DNA of 41,776 nucleotides, taken from the NCBI GenBank assembly GCA_964396845.1, contig CAYNGH010000012.1, positions 1 through 41,776 of the forward strand, in the 5' to 3' direction. The stretch's first letter is position 1. Each line of letters opens with the position of its first letter. Position numbers and translations under genes: made by a program. This DNA is from CAYNGH01 sp964396845. Lineage in GTDB: Bacteria; Vulcanimicrobiota; JAJTBE01; CAYNGH01. Shown here in pieces: positions 31,491 to 39,708 of this stretch. The notes beneath the pieces are model-generated. The model was not told where the DNA came from, did no database searches, and was given only the letters and a program-made list of their open reading frames with translations.

Positions 31491-31610
31491 CACGACTCAT
31501 GTTTTCCCCCAAGAAATCTCCAGTCATCACCAAATCAAACAGCATTAACAATCAGAGCAACAAGCTCTTCAGCTTTGAAGAAGGGATCCCCTAAAAAAGC
31601 TTCAGTTACA

Positions 31611-32522
31611 TCAAAAAAACAGTCCTGATGCCGGTTCTCCCACTTGCCGTGCCAGGGCCATTGCTCCCAGCACTCCGGCTCTGCCTTTCAGCTCCGGCGG
31701 GACGATATAGCTTTCCATCTCCTGGATGATTTCCGGCGCCTGAAGGTATCCATTCAGGAGTTCTCTTACTTTGTGGCGCACCGGTTCAAAGAGAAGTCCC
31801 CGGTTTGCCACACCGCCTCCGAGAATAATCCGCCGGGGCGAAATGGTGCATATATGGTTGACCAGGCCCAGGGCCAGGTATTCTGCTTCCAGCTCCCAGC
31901 CGGGATGATCCTCGGGCAGGTCCTGGGGTGATATTCCCCAGCGTTTTTCCATGGCGGGGCCACAGGCGAGGCCTTCCAGACAGTTCCCGTGATAGGGGCA
32001 TATTCCCGGGAATGGGTCTTTTTCCCAATCCTGAGGTATTAAGACATGCCCCATTTCCGGGTGAATCAGTCCGTGCATCAGCCGGTTGTCGATCATCCCT
32101 CCTCCGCCGATGCCGGTGCCGATGGTGAGATATATGAAGTTGTCCAGTCCCCGGGCAGCTCCCCAGGTATGTTCACCCAGAGCCGCAGCGTTCACATCGG
32201 TGTCGAAGTTTACCGGCAGTCCCAGGGCTTCGGAAACCCGCCCGGCAAAGTCGGTATTGGCCCAGCCTGGTTTTGGTGTAGTAGTGATAAATCCATATGT
32301 GGGGGATGCGGGGTCTGGATCCGCAGGCCCGAAAGATCCTATGCCGACAGCGGTGAGGGGTTTGTTTTCCTTGTGTTTTTTAAAGAACCGGATCGCCCTC
32401 TCGATGGTTTCATCAGGGGTGGTGGTAGGAATGGTCATTTCATCCACCAAATTATCCGGCCCGGTGCCAATGGCGCATACCACCTTTGTTCCCCCTGCTT
32501 CTATTCCTCCAAAAAGGTTCAT
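31611..32522 (-). CDS. ROK-family sugar kinase (fructokinase-like)
   Basis: The protein has 303 residues. ATG 32522 follows GGAGGG, so the upstream frame is rejected. Parts: the N-terminal phosphate motif GGIEAGGTKVVCAIG, VGIGSFGPADPDPASPTYG as the adenosine region, the catalytic Asp in NFDTDVNAAALGEHTWGA, and YLTIGTGIGGGGMIDN. The ROK zinc-binding signature is HPEMGHVLIP followed by Cys in GICPYHGNCLEG. The C-terminal ILGGGVANRG is another nucleotide motif. The catalytic and zinc sets look intact. The match to Bacillus-type fructokinases is by eye; a glucokinase role cannot be excluded. It phosphorylates a hexose with ATP in the cytoplasm. Confidence 0.9.
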   Translation of the reverse strand: MNLFGGIEAGGTKVVCAIGTGPDNLVDEMTIPTTTPDETIERAIRFFKKHKENKPLTAVGIGSFGPADPDPASPTYGFITTTPKPGWANTDFAGRVSEALGLPVNFDTDVNAAALGEHTWGAARGLDNFIYLTIGTGIGGGGMIDNRLMHGLIHPEMGHVLIPQDWEKDPFPGICPYHGNCLEGLACGPAMEKRWGISPQDLPEDHPGWELEAEYLALGLVNHICTISPRRIILGGGVANRGLLFEPVRHKVRELLNGYLQAPEIIQEMESYIVPPELKGRAGVLGAMALARQVGEPASGLFF

Positions 32523-32854
32523 CTGTCCCTCCTGCCTGCGACTCTTGATTAATCCCAGATTCACCCCCATAACTGAAACACCTGTCCCATGGCCAGAATT
32601 TTCTTTTCCGGCAACTAAACCCCTTCAGAGCAGGCCCCTGTAAGATTGTTTTTTTCCAGAGGTGTCTGTGGCCACAGGCTGTCAAATGGTTAGCAAATAA
32701 TAATATTTATTCAATGCAGGAATTTATATCAGCATGATAAATATTATATCGAAACATTTGCATTGGTGGGAGTTTTCTTGTTTTTGTCCTGCGTTCCTTC
32801 CCATCAGAGTTTTTTTCTCCTCAATTGTTTGCTTGATTGTATCATTAAAATTAT

Positions 32855-32945
32855 GGCTCCCCCTTTGAGCCAAATCTCTCATCGGAAGGCAGTGCCTTCT
32901 GATAGTGAGGCCTCGCAGGCACAACGCAAGTTGTGCCATTTTTTT
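32855..32945 (+). ncRNA. Candidate small RNA: serial hairpins ending in a terminator
   Basis: In order: GGCTC/GAGCC (32855-32871), the palindrome GAAGGCAGTGCCTTC (32885-32899), GAGGCCTC (32907-32914), and a perfect terminator stem GGCACAAC-GCAA-GTTGTGCC (32918-32937) with ATTTTTTT. No plus-strand gene ends upstream, so the terminator has no obvious owner; the ROK gene is transcribed away from it. The promoter is not clear. An untranslated leader with an attenuator for the gene at 33066 is the alternative. The rest of 32523-33065 shows no gene. Confidence 0.45.
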
Positions 32946-33065
32946 CTGACCCAGGGAAAAAAACTGGGAATATGCGGGAAATTAAAAGGGAGGTGGGAAT
33001 TTCTATCGAAAGGGAATAATTCATCAAAGGGTGTCAACAAGTTCCATTACCGGGAGGGAGTTTAT

Positions 33066-33389
33066 TTGATTAAGTATTGCAAGGAATATATCAAGCGTCA
33101 TTATGAGCATTTTCGGTTTTTCCGCCCGGAATGCAAGGACTATCGAATCCGTGAGGTGATGATGCGCAACCGCCTGTGTTTTGAGTGTCCGGGACTGGAA
33201 AGATGCCGGATGCATCCGGAGTTCTGGTTGGAAGGCCAGGAAGATCGGGATGCAGAAAACATCAGGTTGATGAAGAAATACCCCAAGCAGGAAGAATTGA
33301 CATACCTGCCTGAGGACATCATCGAGGATACCGGCGTCATCGAGATCAAGACCGGGATTCCAGAAGTCGAAAAGAAACTGGGAATCTGA
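33066..33389 (+). CDS. Small Cys-containing hypothetical protein
   Basis: The 107-residue protein is read from TTG 33066, behind GGGAGGGAG, which decides the start. The long frame further upstream overlaps hairpins and does not look like protein. Charged residues dominate (KEYIKRHYEHFRFFRPECKDYRI). Cys in LCFECPGLERCRMHPEFW form a C-x2-C-x6-C pattern that might bind a metal or an iron-sulfur cluster. No family is recognised. A terminator follows closely. Confidence 0.7.
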   Translation: MIKYCKEYIKRHYEHFRFFRPECKDYRIREVMMRNRLCFECPGLERCRMHPEFWLEGQEDRDAENIRLMKKYPKQEELTYLPEDIIEDTGVIEIKTGIPEVEKKLGI

Positions 33390-33396
33390 TTCAAAC

Positions 33397-33421
33397 AAAA
33401 GGGCCTGCCAGGGGCCTTTTT
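33397..33421 (+). terminator. Rho-independent terminator
   Basis: AAAAGGGCC and the facing GGGGCCTTTTT pair around a short loop, immediately after the small Cys protein and before the convergent prepilin gene. Confidence 0.75.
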
Positions 33422-33433
33422 GATTTCGGCAGG

Positions 33434-34168
33434 TTAATTGCGGGGAAACACCGAGAAGAGAAATCGTTCCCCCTCGGCATAAGTATAGTCGTCAGGACGG
33501 AATTTATCCTCTGCTCTTCGTACCCTTTGAATGCCCGTTCGCCGGGAGCATTGAAGCTCAATTAGCACTGCAGGATAACGGGGAAAAGAAAACTCCACAT
33601 CATCAATATCCACGGTGAGAACCATGGCCGGGTATGAAGAAGTGTTGATGTATGACTGAACATGATCCTCGTGAATTCTGTAAACCTGAGCCTGTCCGAA
33701 AGGATGGGAAACCGAGGGATATGGAATCTCCTTCATGAACAGAACCGGGATTTCCCTGTCACTGGTGGTATATTTGCCGGGGTAGATGATAACGAACTTC
33801 TGCCATTGGACACCGTCACTGATGGTATGCTGGTTTCTCAGATGCCCCTCGGGAATGGGAGAGGTACCAGTGATGGAAAGGGCCTGGTGGCTAAGAAAGG
33901 ATATGCTCTTTGTATAAAGTGAGCTTGGGGCATCGGTGATGGTGATGGAACGGGGGTTGGTTTCTGATATGAGGTTGAAAAGTTTCTGGTATGCCACAAT
34001 GGCGCTTTGCTGGGTCTGGGTCTGGGCGTCGGCGATTCTCATCTGCCGGATGGCCGGGGTAAAAGAAGCATATATCATATAGAGCAGGTAACCCAGGATT
34101 ACCGTCGAAATCATAACCTCCACCAGGGTCATTCCACGAATGTTTTTTCTGTTGATTCTGCCCTTCAT
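33434..34168 (-). CDS. GspJ/PulJ-like type II secretion or pilus prepilin
   Basis: The 244-residue protein has a prepilin leader: basic residues, then GMTLVEVMISTVILGYLLYMIY with Gly just before Met-Thr-Leu-Val-Glu. That is the class III/type IV prepilin peptidase site and its hydrophobic helix, with the conserved Glu at +5. The remainder is a long soluble domain with beta strands, in the size range of minor pseudopilin J. GAGGGAG precedes the ATG. It lies 9 bases after the other prepilin gene and is co-transcribed with it. It probably forms the tip of a secretion or pilus fibre in the envelope. Confidence 0.85.
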   Translation of the reverse strand: MKGRINRKNIRGMTLVEVMISTVILGYLLYMIYASFTPAIRQMRIADAQTQTQQSAIVAYQKLFNLISETNPRSITITDAPSSLYTKSISFLSHQALSITGTSPIPEGHLRNQHTISDGVQWQKFVIIYPGKYTTSDREIPVLFMKEIPYPSVSHPFGQAQVYRIHEDHVQSYINTSSYPAMVLTVDIDDVEFSFPRYPAVLIELQCSRRTGIQRVRRAEDKFRPDDYTYAEGERFLFSVFPRN

Positions 34169-34177
34169 GACGCTCCC

Positions 34178-34651
34178 TCAATAATCGCTGATATAATAAG
34201 ATTCCAGTATGACTTTTTTGTTTTCCGGGTCCCCGGTCGTCCCAAAACCTTGATACCGCCACCGCACTTCCACCAGGATATCAATGACCCGGCCACCGGT
34301 TTCAGGAATTCTCTCGGCAGTGGTGGTGATGAAAAAAGGTATCGGAATTCTGGGGGAACCCAGCTCGAAGGTTTCCGGGTTATAAAGAATCTCTGCAGTT
34401 TCAACAGGCCCCGCCACATAAAGAGGGTCATCTGCCATTTCCATTATTCTGCCCGGGTTGGCTTTCAGTTCTTCCATCTGACGCTGGGCCAGAGTTGTGG
34501 CCTGGGCCATGCTCCGGGAGATCCGTATGCTCTGCATGGCATAAGAGAAGAAAATTATCAGGGAAGAAACCGATATGGCAGCAATCCCCAGGGCAATGAT
34601 CACTTCCAGAAGAGAAAAGCCCTCCGATTTATTCCGGTTGATTCTATTCAT
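34178..34651 (-). CDS. Type IV prepilin-like (minor pseudopilin)
   Basis: The 157-residue protein has the leader MNRINRNKSEG then FSLLEVIIALGIAAISVSSLIIFF: Gly/Phe at the prepilin peptidase site, Glu at +5 and the hydrophobic helix. A coil-like stretch (QATTLAQRQMEELKANPG) leads to a small beta domain. Its length and order suggest a minor pseudopilin of GspI/PilV type. The main assembly genes (ATPase, platform, peptidase) are not in the window. Confidence 0.83.
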   Translation of the reverse strand: MNRINRNKSEGFSLLEVIIALGIAAISVSSLIIFFSYAMQSIRISRSMAQATTLAQRQMEELKANPGRIMEMADDPLYVAGPVETAEILYNPETFELGSPRIPIPFFITTTAERIPETGGRVIDILVEVRWRYQGFGTTGDPENKKVILESYYISDY

Positions 34652-35033
34652 GCAAACTCCTGTTCAAGGTGTCCTGAGATCATTATAACACAGTAAAGAT
34701 CACAGTTCATGGGGTGCCGATTAATTTTTCTTAATAAATTCGGCTATAGAATGCAGGATGTGCAAAGAACAATTCCTGAAGGGACACAAAAGAAACAAAA
34801 TCTTCATCATCGACAACTCCTAACAGATGCTTCAGGGCAATAAATGTTACAGAATTGTTAAAATGTGGCCGGAATAACGACAAACTTCCGGGTGTCATCT
34901 CTGAAATCCAAGTATTCATGGAGCTTTAATGGATTTTTCCTGTGATTGTGAAAAAGGATCCCACATGTTGATTGGGACGTGTCCATGTGATAATATTAGA
35001 AAGAAGCATTATCTCGATAAGGCGGTAAGCACA
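34652..35033. other. Divergent intergenic region
   Basis: The region separates the prepilin pair from the PLD-HD gene. A 62-codon minus-strand frame at 34731-34919 has no ribosome binding site. The plus-strand frame before 35034 is the possible longer start of the next gene. No clear promoter is seen. Confidence 0.35.
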
Positions 35034-37160
35034 ATGAACCTTGACAGAATTAATTCCGGGCAGATGAACAATGTAACTTCATCTCGCAAGTCATCGCCCA
35101 AAAAGGCTCCATCAAAAACATCGAAAGCCACCGGACAGCAAAGTTCAGAGCCCCTGGATTCGGTGGACCTTTCCGGCAAGACGCCCACCCGTTTTCCCTT
35201 CACTACAGGAAACAAGGTGGAGCCCCTCACCAACAGCTCCGATTCCCTGGAACGGATTGGCGAGCTTCTATCCGGTGCCAAAGACAAGATCCAGGTTCAG
35301 ATGTATCGGCTGGGTCACGACAAGATTGTTGACCTTCTGGCAAACCAGGCAAAACAGGGAGTCAAGGTTCAGGTTCTGCTGGATGACAGTGACGGCTATG
35401 ATTCCAAAGATGCCATAAAGCAGGCAGAAATGAGAGAAAATCTCAAGAATGCCGGTGTCGAGGTTCTGCGTTATCCCACCGGGACAAAAAACCGCCTGGC
35501 CCATGTCAAGATGCTCATTGTTGACAACAGCACTCTGCTCATCGGTGGAATGAACTGGGATCAGCACTCCCCCGAGAATGTGGATCACAATGTAGTCGTC
35601 AACGGGCCTGTGGTAGGTGATGCCCAGAAATTTTACCAGGAGGGCTGGAAGCTTGCCGGTGGCACTCCCATGGAAACCATCGATGAAGTTCCTCCCGCCA
35701 AGGACGGCGACGCCACGGTGCGGATGCTCACCACCGAGGCAGATCACAGCGACATCCGGATTGCCCTGCAGGACAACATCAAGGGCGCCAAAAAATCCAT
35801 CTACATGGAAGCCTTTGCCCTGTCGGACAAGGAAACCATCGGCAACCTCAAGGATGCCGCCGGCCGAGGTGTTGATGTGCGGGTCATCCTGGAGCCCAGC
35901 AAGCCCATGTTCTTTGTCAACCGCAAGTCCGCGGCGGAACTTAGAGAGGCGGGGGTTAAGGTAAAATGGTACGACATCGATGTTGACCGCCGGGAAAAGC
36001 TCCACGCCAAGCTGGCAATGTTTGACGAGGAAACTACTTTTCTGGGGTCCGCCAATTTCTCCAAAATGGGACTTGATGTCCACAAGGAAGCCAACGTGGA
36101 GGTCATATCCAAATCAGTGGGCAAGGCCTTCAACAAGATGTTTATGGATCACTGGGATAACAACACCCTGAAGGAAACTCCCAACCTCCCGGACTTCAAC
36201 GAACGGCCCCCGGACAGGCCCACTAAAGAAGTCCTTGGCCGGGAACTCTACCGTTATTTCACCAAGAATTTCAACCCCTCATCCACCAGAGTCTTTGCAG
36301 GAAAACGCAGGGATATGGTGGTGGAGGCCATTGACAAATTTGACAAGACCGACAAACCCGCCCCGGTACGCAACCTTGGCGCCCCCGAGGGGACTGTTCC
36401 TGACGAAGTTGAAATGGAAACCATTGGGGATCTTGCCTCCTTCTTTGGAAACATCAAAGACTTCAAGATGTATCCCACCTTTGAAGACGGCAAGACCATA
36501 TACTGCGCCCGGGTTGAGATGTCCAAAAAAGGTTACGACCTTCACACAAGGGTTCCCCAGCTGATGGACGACATGGTCAAGGACATCGGCACCAAGGACA
36601 TTCAGGACTTTGTCAAGAAGGCTATGGAGCATTGCCCTGAGGGCTTCCTGAAGGCTCCTGCGGCATCCAGCGGCCGTCATCATCCTGCCGACGAGGTTGA
36701 CCCCAATATGGTGGATCTTTCTCCCAACGCCGAGAAGCAGGAATACAAGGGCGGAGGCCTGGTGCTTCACACAAGACGGGTTCAGGTTATGGCAGGCAAG
36801 CTGTGTGATCATTACGGCATCGAGGGCCGGGAGAAGGACGAAATCCTTGCTGCAGCGGTCCTCCACGACATGATGAAATCCGTTGACATGGACGAGATGA
36901 AAAAGGCGATGAAAGAAGGCACCGAGATTCCCTTCGAGGGCCATACCCGCCCAAACCACGGCCATGTTGCATCGGAATGGATCAAGATGATGGACAAATC
37001 CCCAGGCCAAAAGCTGACAAAAAATATCGCCAAATACACCCAGAACCATATGGCGGTATGGAACAAACCCGAGGAAACCCCGCCCACAATTAAAGGCGAA
37101 TTCATCATCTCCATGGCAGACTACGCGGTAAGTCAGAACGAATTTTACCTGAGTGTCTGA
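35034..37160 (+). CDS. Phospholipase D-like / HD phosphohydrolase fusion protein
   Basis: The protein has 708 residues from ATG 35034; the frame also offers ATG 34965 behind AAAGGA, so the start is uncertain. After about 60 Ser/Lys-rich residues (LDSVDLSGKTP) there are two PLD repeats with HxK motifs: HVKMLIVDNSTLLIGGMNW near residue 157 and HAKLAMFDEETTFLGSANFS near 324. In each half the final N/S-containing part is present, so a bi-lobed PLD site is likely. A middle domain of about 170 residues is not recognised. From about 580 there is an HD domain: LHTRRVQV, AAVLHDMMK, GHTRPNHGH and MADYA supply the metal ligands. Probable activities are phosphodiester cleavage plus metal-dependent phosphohydrolysis. 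No signal peptide is seen. Confidence 0.82.
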   Translation: MNLDRINSGQMNNVTSSRKSSPKKAPSKTSKATGQQSSEPLDSVDLSGKTPTRFPFTTGNKVEPLTNSSDSLERIGELLSGAKDKIQVQMYRLGHDKIVDLLANQAKQGVKVQVLLDDSDGYDSKDAIKQAEMRENLKNAGVEVLRYPTGTKNRLAHVKMLIVDNSTLLIGGMNWDQHSPENVDHNVVVNGPVVGDAQKFYQEGWKLAGGTPMETIDEVPPAKDGDATVRMLTTEADHSDIRIALQDNIKGAKKSIYMEAFALSDKETIGNLKDAAGRGVDVRVILEPSKPMFFVNRKSAAELREAGVKVKWYDIDVDRREKLHAKLAMFDEETTFLGSANFSKMGLDVHKEANVEVISKSVGKAFNKMFMDHWDNNTLKETPNLPDFNERPPDRPTKEVLGRELYRYFTKNFNPSSTRVFAGKRRDMVVEAIDKFDKTDKPAPVRNLGAPEGTVPDEVEMETIGDLASFFGNIKDFKMYPTFEDGKTIYCARVEMSKKGYDLHTRVPQLMDDMVKDIGTKDIQDFVKKAMEHCPEGFLKAPAASSGRHHPADEVDPNMVDLSPNAEKQEYKGGGLVLHTRRVQVMAGKLCDHYGIEGREKDEILAAAVLHDMMKSVDMDEMKKAMKEGTEIPFEGHTRPNHGHVASEWIKMMDKSPGQKLTKNIAKYTQNHMAVWNKPEETPPTIKGEFIISMADYAVSQNEFYLSV

Positions 37161-37173
37161 TAACAATTGTTTT

Positions 37174-37207
37174 AAAAAGACGGCGTCAGAGCCGTCTTTT
37201 TTTTTCG
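37174..37207 (+). terminator. Rho-independent terminator
   Basis: AAAAAGACGGC and GCCGTCTTTTT form an 11-bp stem with a 6-base loop and a long T run, just after the PLD-HD stop. Confidence 0.92.
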
Positions 37208-37289
37208 GTTCAGCAGGCTGATTAAAGAAGGATGTATGGGGTTTTCCATTAAAACATGCACGGTGCGATAAACAAATGGGGGAGAGAGT

Positions 37290-38399
37290 ATGAAGAAAAT
37301 TGCAATCCTCACCGGGGGAGGCGACGCTCCGGGGTTAAATGCGGTGATTAGGGCCGTGGTCAAGACTGCCATTCTTCACTATGGCATGAAGGTAATGGGG
37401 GTGGAAGACGGTTTTGACGGTCTTGTAAAACCCGGCAAGATGAGAGAGCTTACCCTGGACAGTGTTAACGGAATTCTTCCCAAGGGAGGAACCATTCTGG
37501 GGACCACCAACCGGGGGAATCCCTTCGCCTACAAAGTGATGGAAGGAAACAAGGTGGTGGAAAAAGACTATTCCCAGATAGTCCTTCACAACATCCGGGA
37601 AGCGGGAATTCATGCCCTTATCGTTGTCGGTGGCGACGGAACCCTGGCCATCGCTCAGAAGTTTTATGAACTGGGTCTTAACATCGTGGGGGTTCCCAAA
37701 ACCATCGACAACGATTTATGTGCCACCGAGTTTACATTCGGTTTTGACAGCGCAGTGGATGCTGCCACTGATGCAGTGGATCGGCTTCACGCCACAGCAG
37801 AAAGCCATCACCGGGTGATGTTCCTGGAAGTGATGGGCCGGAATGCCGGATGGATAGCCCTTTATTCCGGGGTTGCCGGCGGAGCTGACGTGATATTGAT
37901 TCCGGAGATACCATACCTGGTTGATGCAGTAATCAAAAAAATCGAAGACCGGAGCCGTCGGGGGAGCAAATTCAGCATTGTGGTAGTTGCCGAGGGCGCC
38001 AAACCCCAGGGAGGCTGTGAGCAGTATGTGGAATCCAACGATAAGTTGGGCCCCAGAAGGCTGGGAGGAGCGGCGGATCTGCTGGCGGAGCATGTATTTA
38101 TTAAAACCGGTTTTGAAACCAGAACCACAGTTCTGGGACACCTCCAGCGGGGAGGTTCTCCATCGGCTTACGATCGAACCCTGGGGACCCGCTTCGGAGC
38201 CGGAGCCGTGCGTCTGGTTTCCCAGGAGAAATTCGGCTGGATGCCGGCTTTGGAGAATGGAAAAATTTATTACACAGAAATCAGCAAATCCATCGGGGCT
38301 TTGAAGACAGTGGAACAAGACAACGATCTTCTTGCATCGGCCCGGGAGATGGGAATATCATTTGGAGAGGCGGTGGATGAATGTCCCAGATGCAATTAA
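37290..38399 (+). CDS. pfkA: 6-phosphofructokinase
   Basis: The 369-residue protein starts at ATG behind GGGGGAGAG. Family motifs are intact: ILTGGGDAPGLNAVIRAVV (phosphate binding), VVGGDGTLAIAQKF, GVPKTIDNDLCAT with the catalytic Asp, the fructose-6-P site (FLEVMGRNAGWIAL) and GHLQRGGSPSAYDR. GGDGT (a Gly at the position that is Asp in PPi enzymes) suggests use of ATP, while PKTIDND (Lys where E. coli has Gly) is common in PPi-type and some ATP-type long enzymes. Phosphoryl donor choice is therefore uncertain. It commits fructose 6-phosphate to glycolysis in the cytoplasm. The next gene starts 19 bases before its stop. Confidence 0.93.
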   Translation: MKKIAILTGGGDAPGLNAVIRAVVKTAILHYGMKVMGVEDGFDGLVKPGKMRELTLDSVNGILPKGGTILGTTNRGNPFAYKVMEGNKVVEKDYSQIVLHNIREAGIHALIVVGGDGTLAIAQKFYELGLNIVGVPKTIDNDLCATEFTFGFDSAVDAATDAVDRLHATAESHHRVMFLEVMGRNAGWIALYSGVAGGADVILIPEIPYLVDAVIKKIEDRSRRGSKFSIVVVAEGAKPQGGCEQYVESNDKLGPRRLGGAADLLAEHVFIKTGFETRTTVLGHLQRGGSPSAYDRTLGTRFGAGAVRLVSQEKFGWMPALENGKIYYTEISKSIGALKTVEQDNDLLASAREMGISFGEAVDECPRCN

Positions 38400-39016
38400 A
38401 ACAGATAAACTGCGGTTCCTGCGGTGCGCCCATGGAGGTGAAGTCCGCTTTCACAAAATCGGTGGTATGTCCCTATTGTGACACATCCAACATCATCGAG
38501 GATCAGGGGGTTGATCCCACCGGAAAGATGGCAAAATTAGCGGACTCACGATCCATCTTTGCCATCGGACGCACCGGCACCATGCGGGGCAAAAAATTTG
38601 AAGTCCTGGGCCGGCTTCGTTATGGTTATGACGAAGGCTTCTGGGATGAGTGGTTCCTTCAGTTTGATGATGGTCATTGCGAATGGGTCACCGAGGAGGA
38701 AGGAGAGCTTTCTTCTTTCCAGAAGGAGTTGCTGACTCAACCCATCGAAAACATTGACCGGCTGAGAGTTGGACAGATGGTGGATATTGAGGGCAAGAGG
38801 GTTTTTATCACCGAGCTGACCGATGCCACCATCCTGGGAGGCGAGGGAGAACTGCATTACCGGGTAATTCCCGGCAAGGAGCTTCTCCATATGGAGGGAA
38901 ATGCCGGCGGAAAGCTAATTTCTCTTGAAGTATGGCCCAGGGAGATAGAAGTTCATACCGGGGGCCCGATACTCTACAAGGAAGTTATAATGAACAAGGA
39001 AGAATCTCCTTATTAG
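38381..39016 (+). CDS. DUF4178 protein with zinc ribbon
   Basis: The 211-residue protein has a zinc ribbon (NCGSCGAPMEVKSAFTKSVVCPYCD) in the first 35 residues. The DUF4178 domain follows at 60-200: GTMRGKKFEVLGRLRYGYDEGFWDEWFLQFDDGHCEWVTEEEGE. The function of the family is not known. It is translated from a start inside the end of the phosphofructokinase gene, and the DUF350-like gene follows; DUF4178 and DUF350 genes often lie together in bacteria as far as I recall. Confidence 0.85.
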   Translation: MSQMQLKQINCGSCGAPMEVKSAFTKSVVCPYCDTSNIIEDQGVDPTGKMAKLADSRSIFAIGRTGTMRGKKFEVLGRLRYGYDEGFWDEWFLQFDDGHCEWVTEEEGELSSFQKELLTQPIENIDRLRVGQMVDIEGKRVFITELTDATILGGEGELHYRVIPGKELLHMEGNAGGKLISLEVWPREIEVHTGGPILYKEVIMNKEESPY

Positions 39017-39090
39017 GATTGTGGCCGTCCCGGAAGGGAATTGAGCAACCTCATAGAAGATTCTATAAAGAAATTGAAAGGATGATTGGG

Positions 39091-39345
39091 ATGGATAGAG
39101 TAGTTGCCCTTTTGCTGGAGTTTGTAAAGGTTATTGCATGGTCATTGGTTGCATCATTTTCCATGAGTATTTCTCTGGGAATCCTTCTAAAAGTATATGA
39201 CATGATGACCCCAATCAATGAATGGGAAGAGATCCGCAAGGGAAACATCGCCTGCGCAATTATCATGGCGGCGGTGGTTTTGTCTTTTGGCATCGTTGTG
39301 GCCATGGTGGTGTCTTCCCCGGATGCAGCCTCCCTGGTTAAATAA
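39091..39345 (+). CDS. DUF350-like small membrane protein
   Basis: The 84-residue protein has two transmembrane helices: VIAWSLVASFSMSISLGILL and IACAIIMAAVVLSFGIVVAMVV, with PINEWEEIRKGN between them, as DUF350 proteins show. ATG 39091 has AAAGGA 8 bases upstream; an ATG three codons earlier is possible. It is the third gene after pfkA and the DUF4178 gene and is probably co-transcribed. A terminator follows. Confidence 0.72.
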   Translation: MDRVVALLLEFVKVIAWSLVASFSMSISLGILLKVYDMMTPINEWEEIRKGNIACAIIMAAVVLSFGIVVAMVVSSPDAASLVK

Positions 39346-39389
39346 GTACCTTTTAATATAATTTAACAAACTTAACGAAACCCCGTCAG

Positions 39390-39418
39390 GGCAAGGATTT
39401 CCTTGCCTCTTGTTTTTC
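39390..39418 (+). terminator. Rho-independent terminator
   Basis: GGCAAGG and CCTTGCC pair around ATTT, followed by TCTTGTTTTT, ending the pfkA-DUF4178-DUF350 unit. Confidence 0.82.
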
Positions 39419-39708
39419 TGGTCGAAGGAAAAAAAATCCCAACTGGGAATAAAATGGAGAGGGGCGTATTATTGGCTTGCTCCTGCTATCGGAAGAAACC
39501 CCGGGATATCTAACAAAAATCCCCAGGCAGGGCCTGGCAATTAATAAAACTCCTTTGCTCCACTTCGTGGGGAGTCAGGCTTTTCGTCCCGGCAAAATTC
39601 ACCGGGAAGCCAGGGTTTTTTGTCCCGGTATTATAGATGTTTTGATATGAAGGCAGTCTGTGTGCAATTGAGGAAGAAATACCGTCAATTGAATTGATGT
39701 GAGGTAGC
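39419..39708. other. Intergenic region with hairpins
   Basis: No gene is seen. CCAC-TTC-GTGG with flanking complementary bases (about 39556-39582) forms a stem-loop, and two short palindromic pieces with CCCGG follow. It should contain the promoter of the long acidic frame, but no -35/-10 pair stands out. Confidence 0.35.

Noticed and set aside
35268..36083. Long minus-strand frame within the PLD-HD gene
   Set aside because: A shadow of the strongly coding plus-strand frame, whose PLD motifs are unmistakable.
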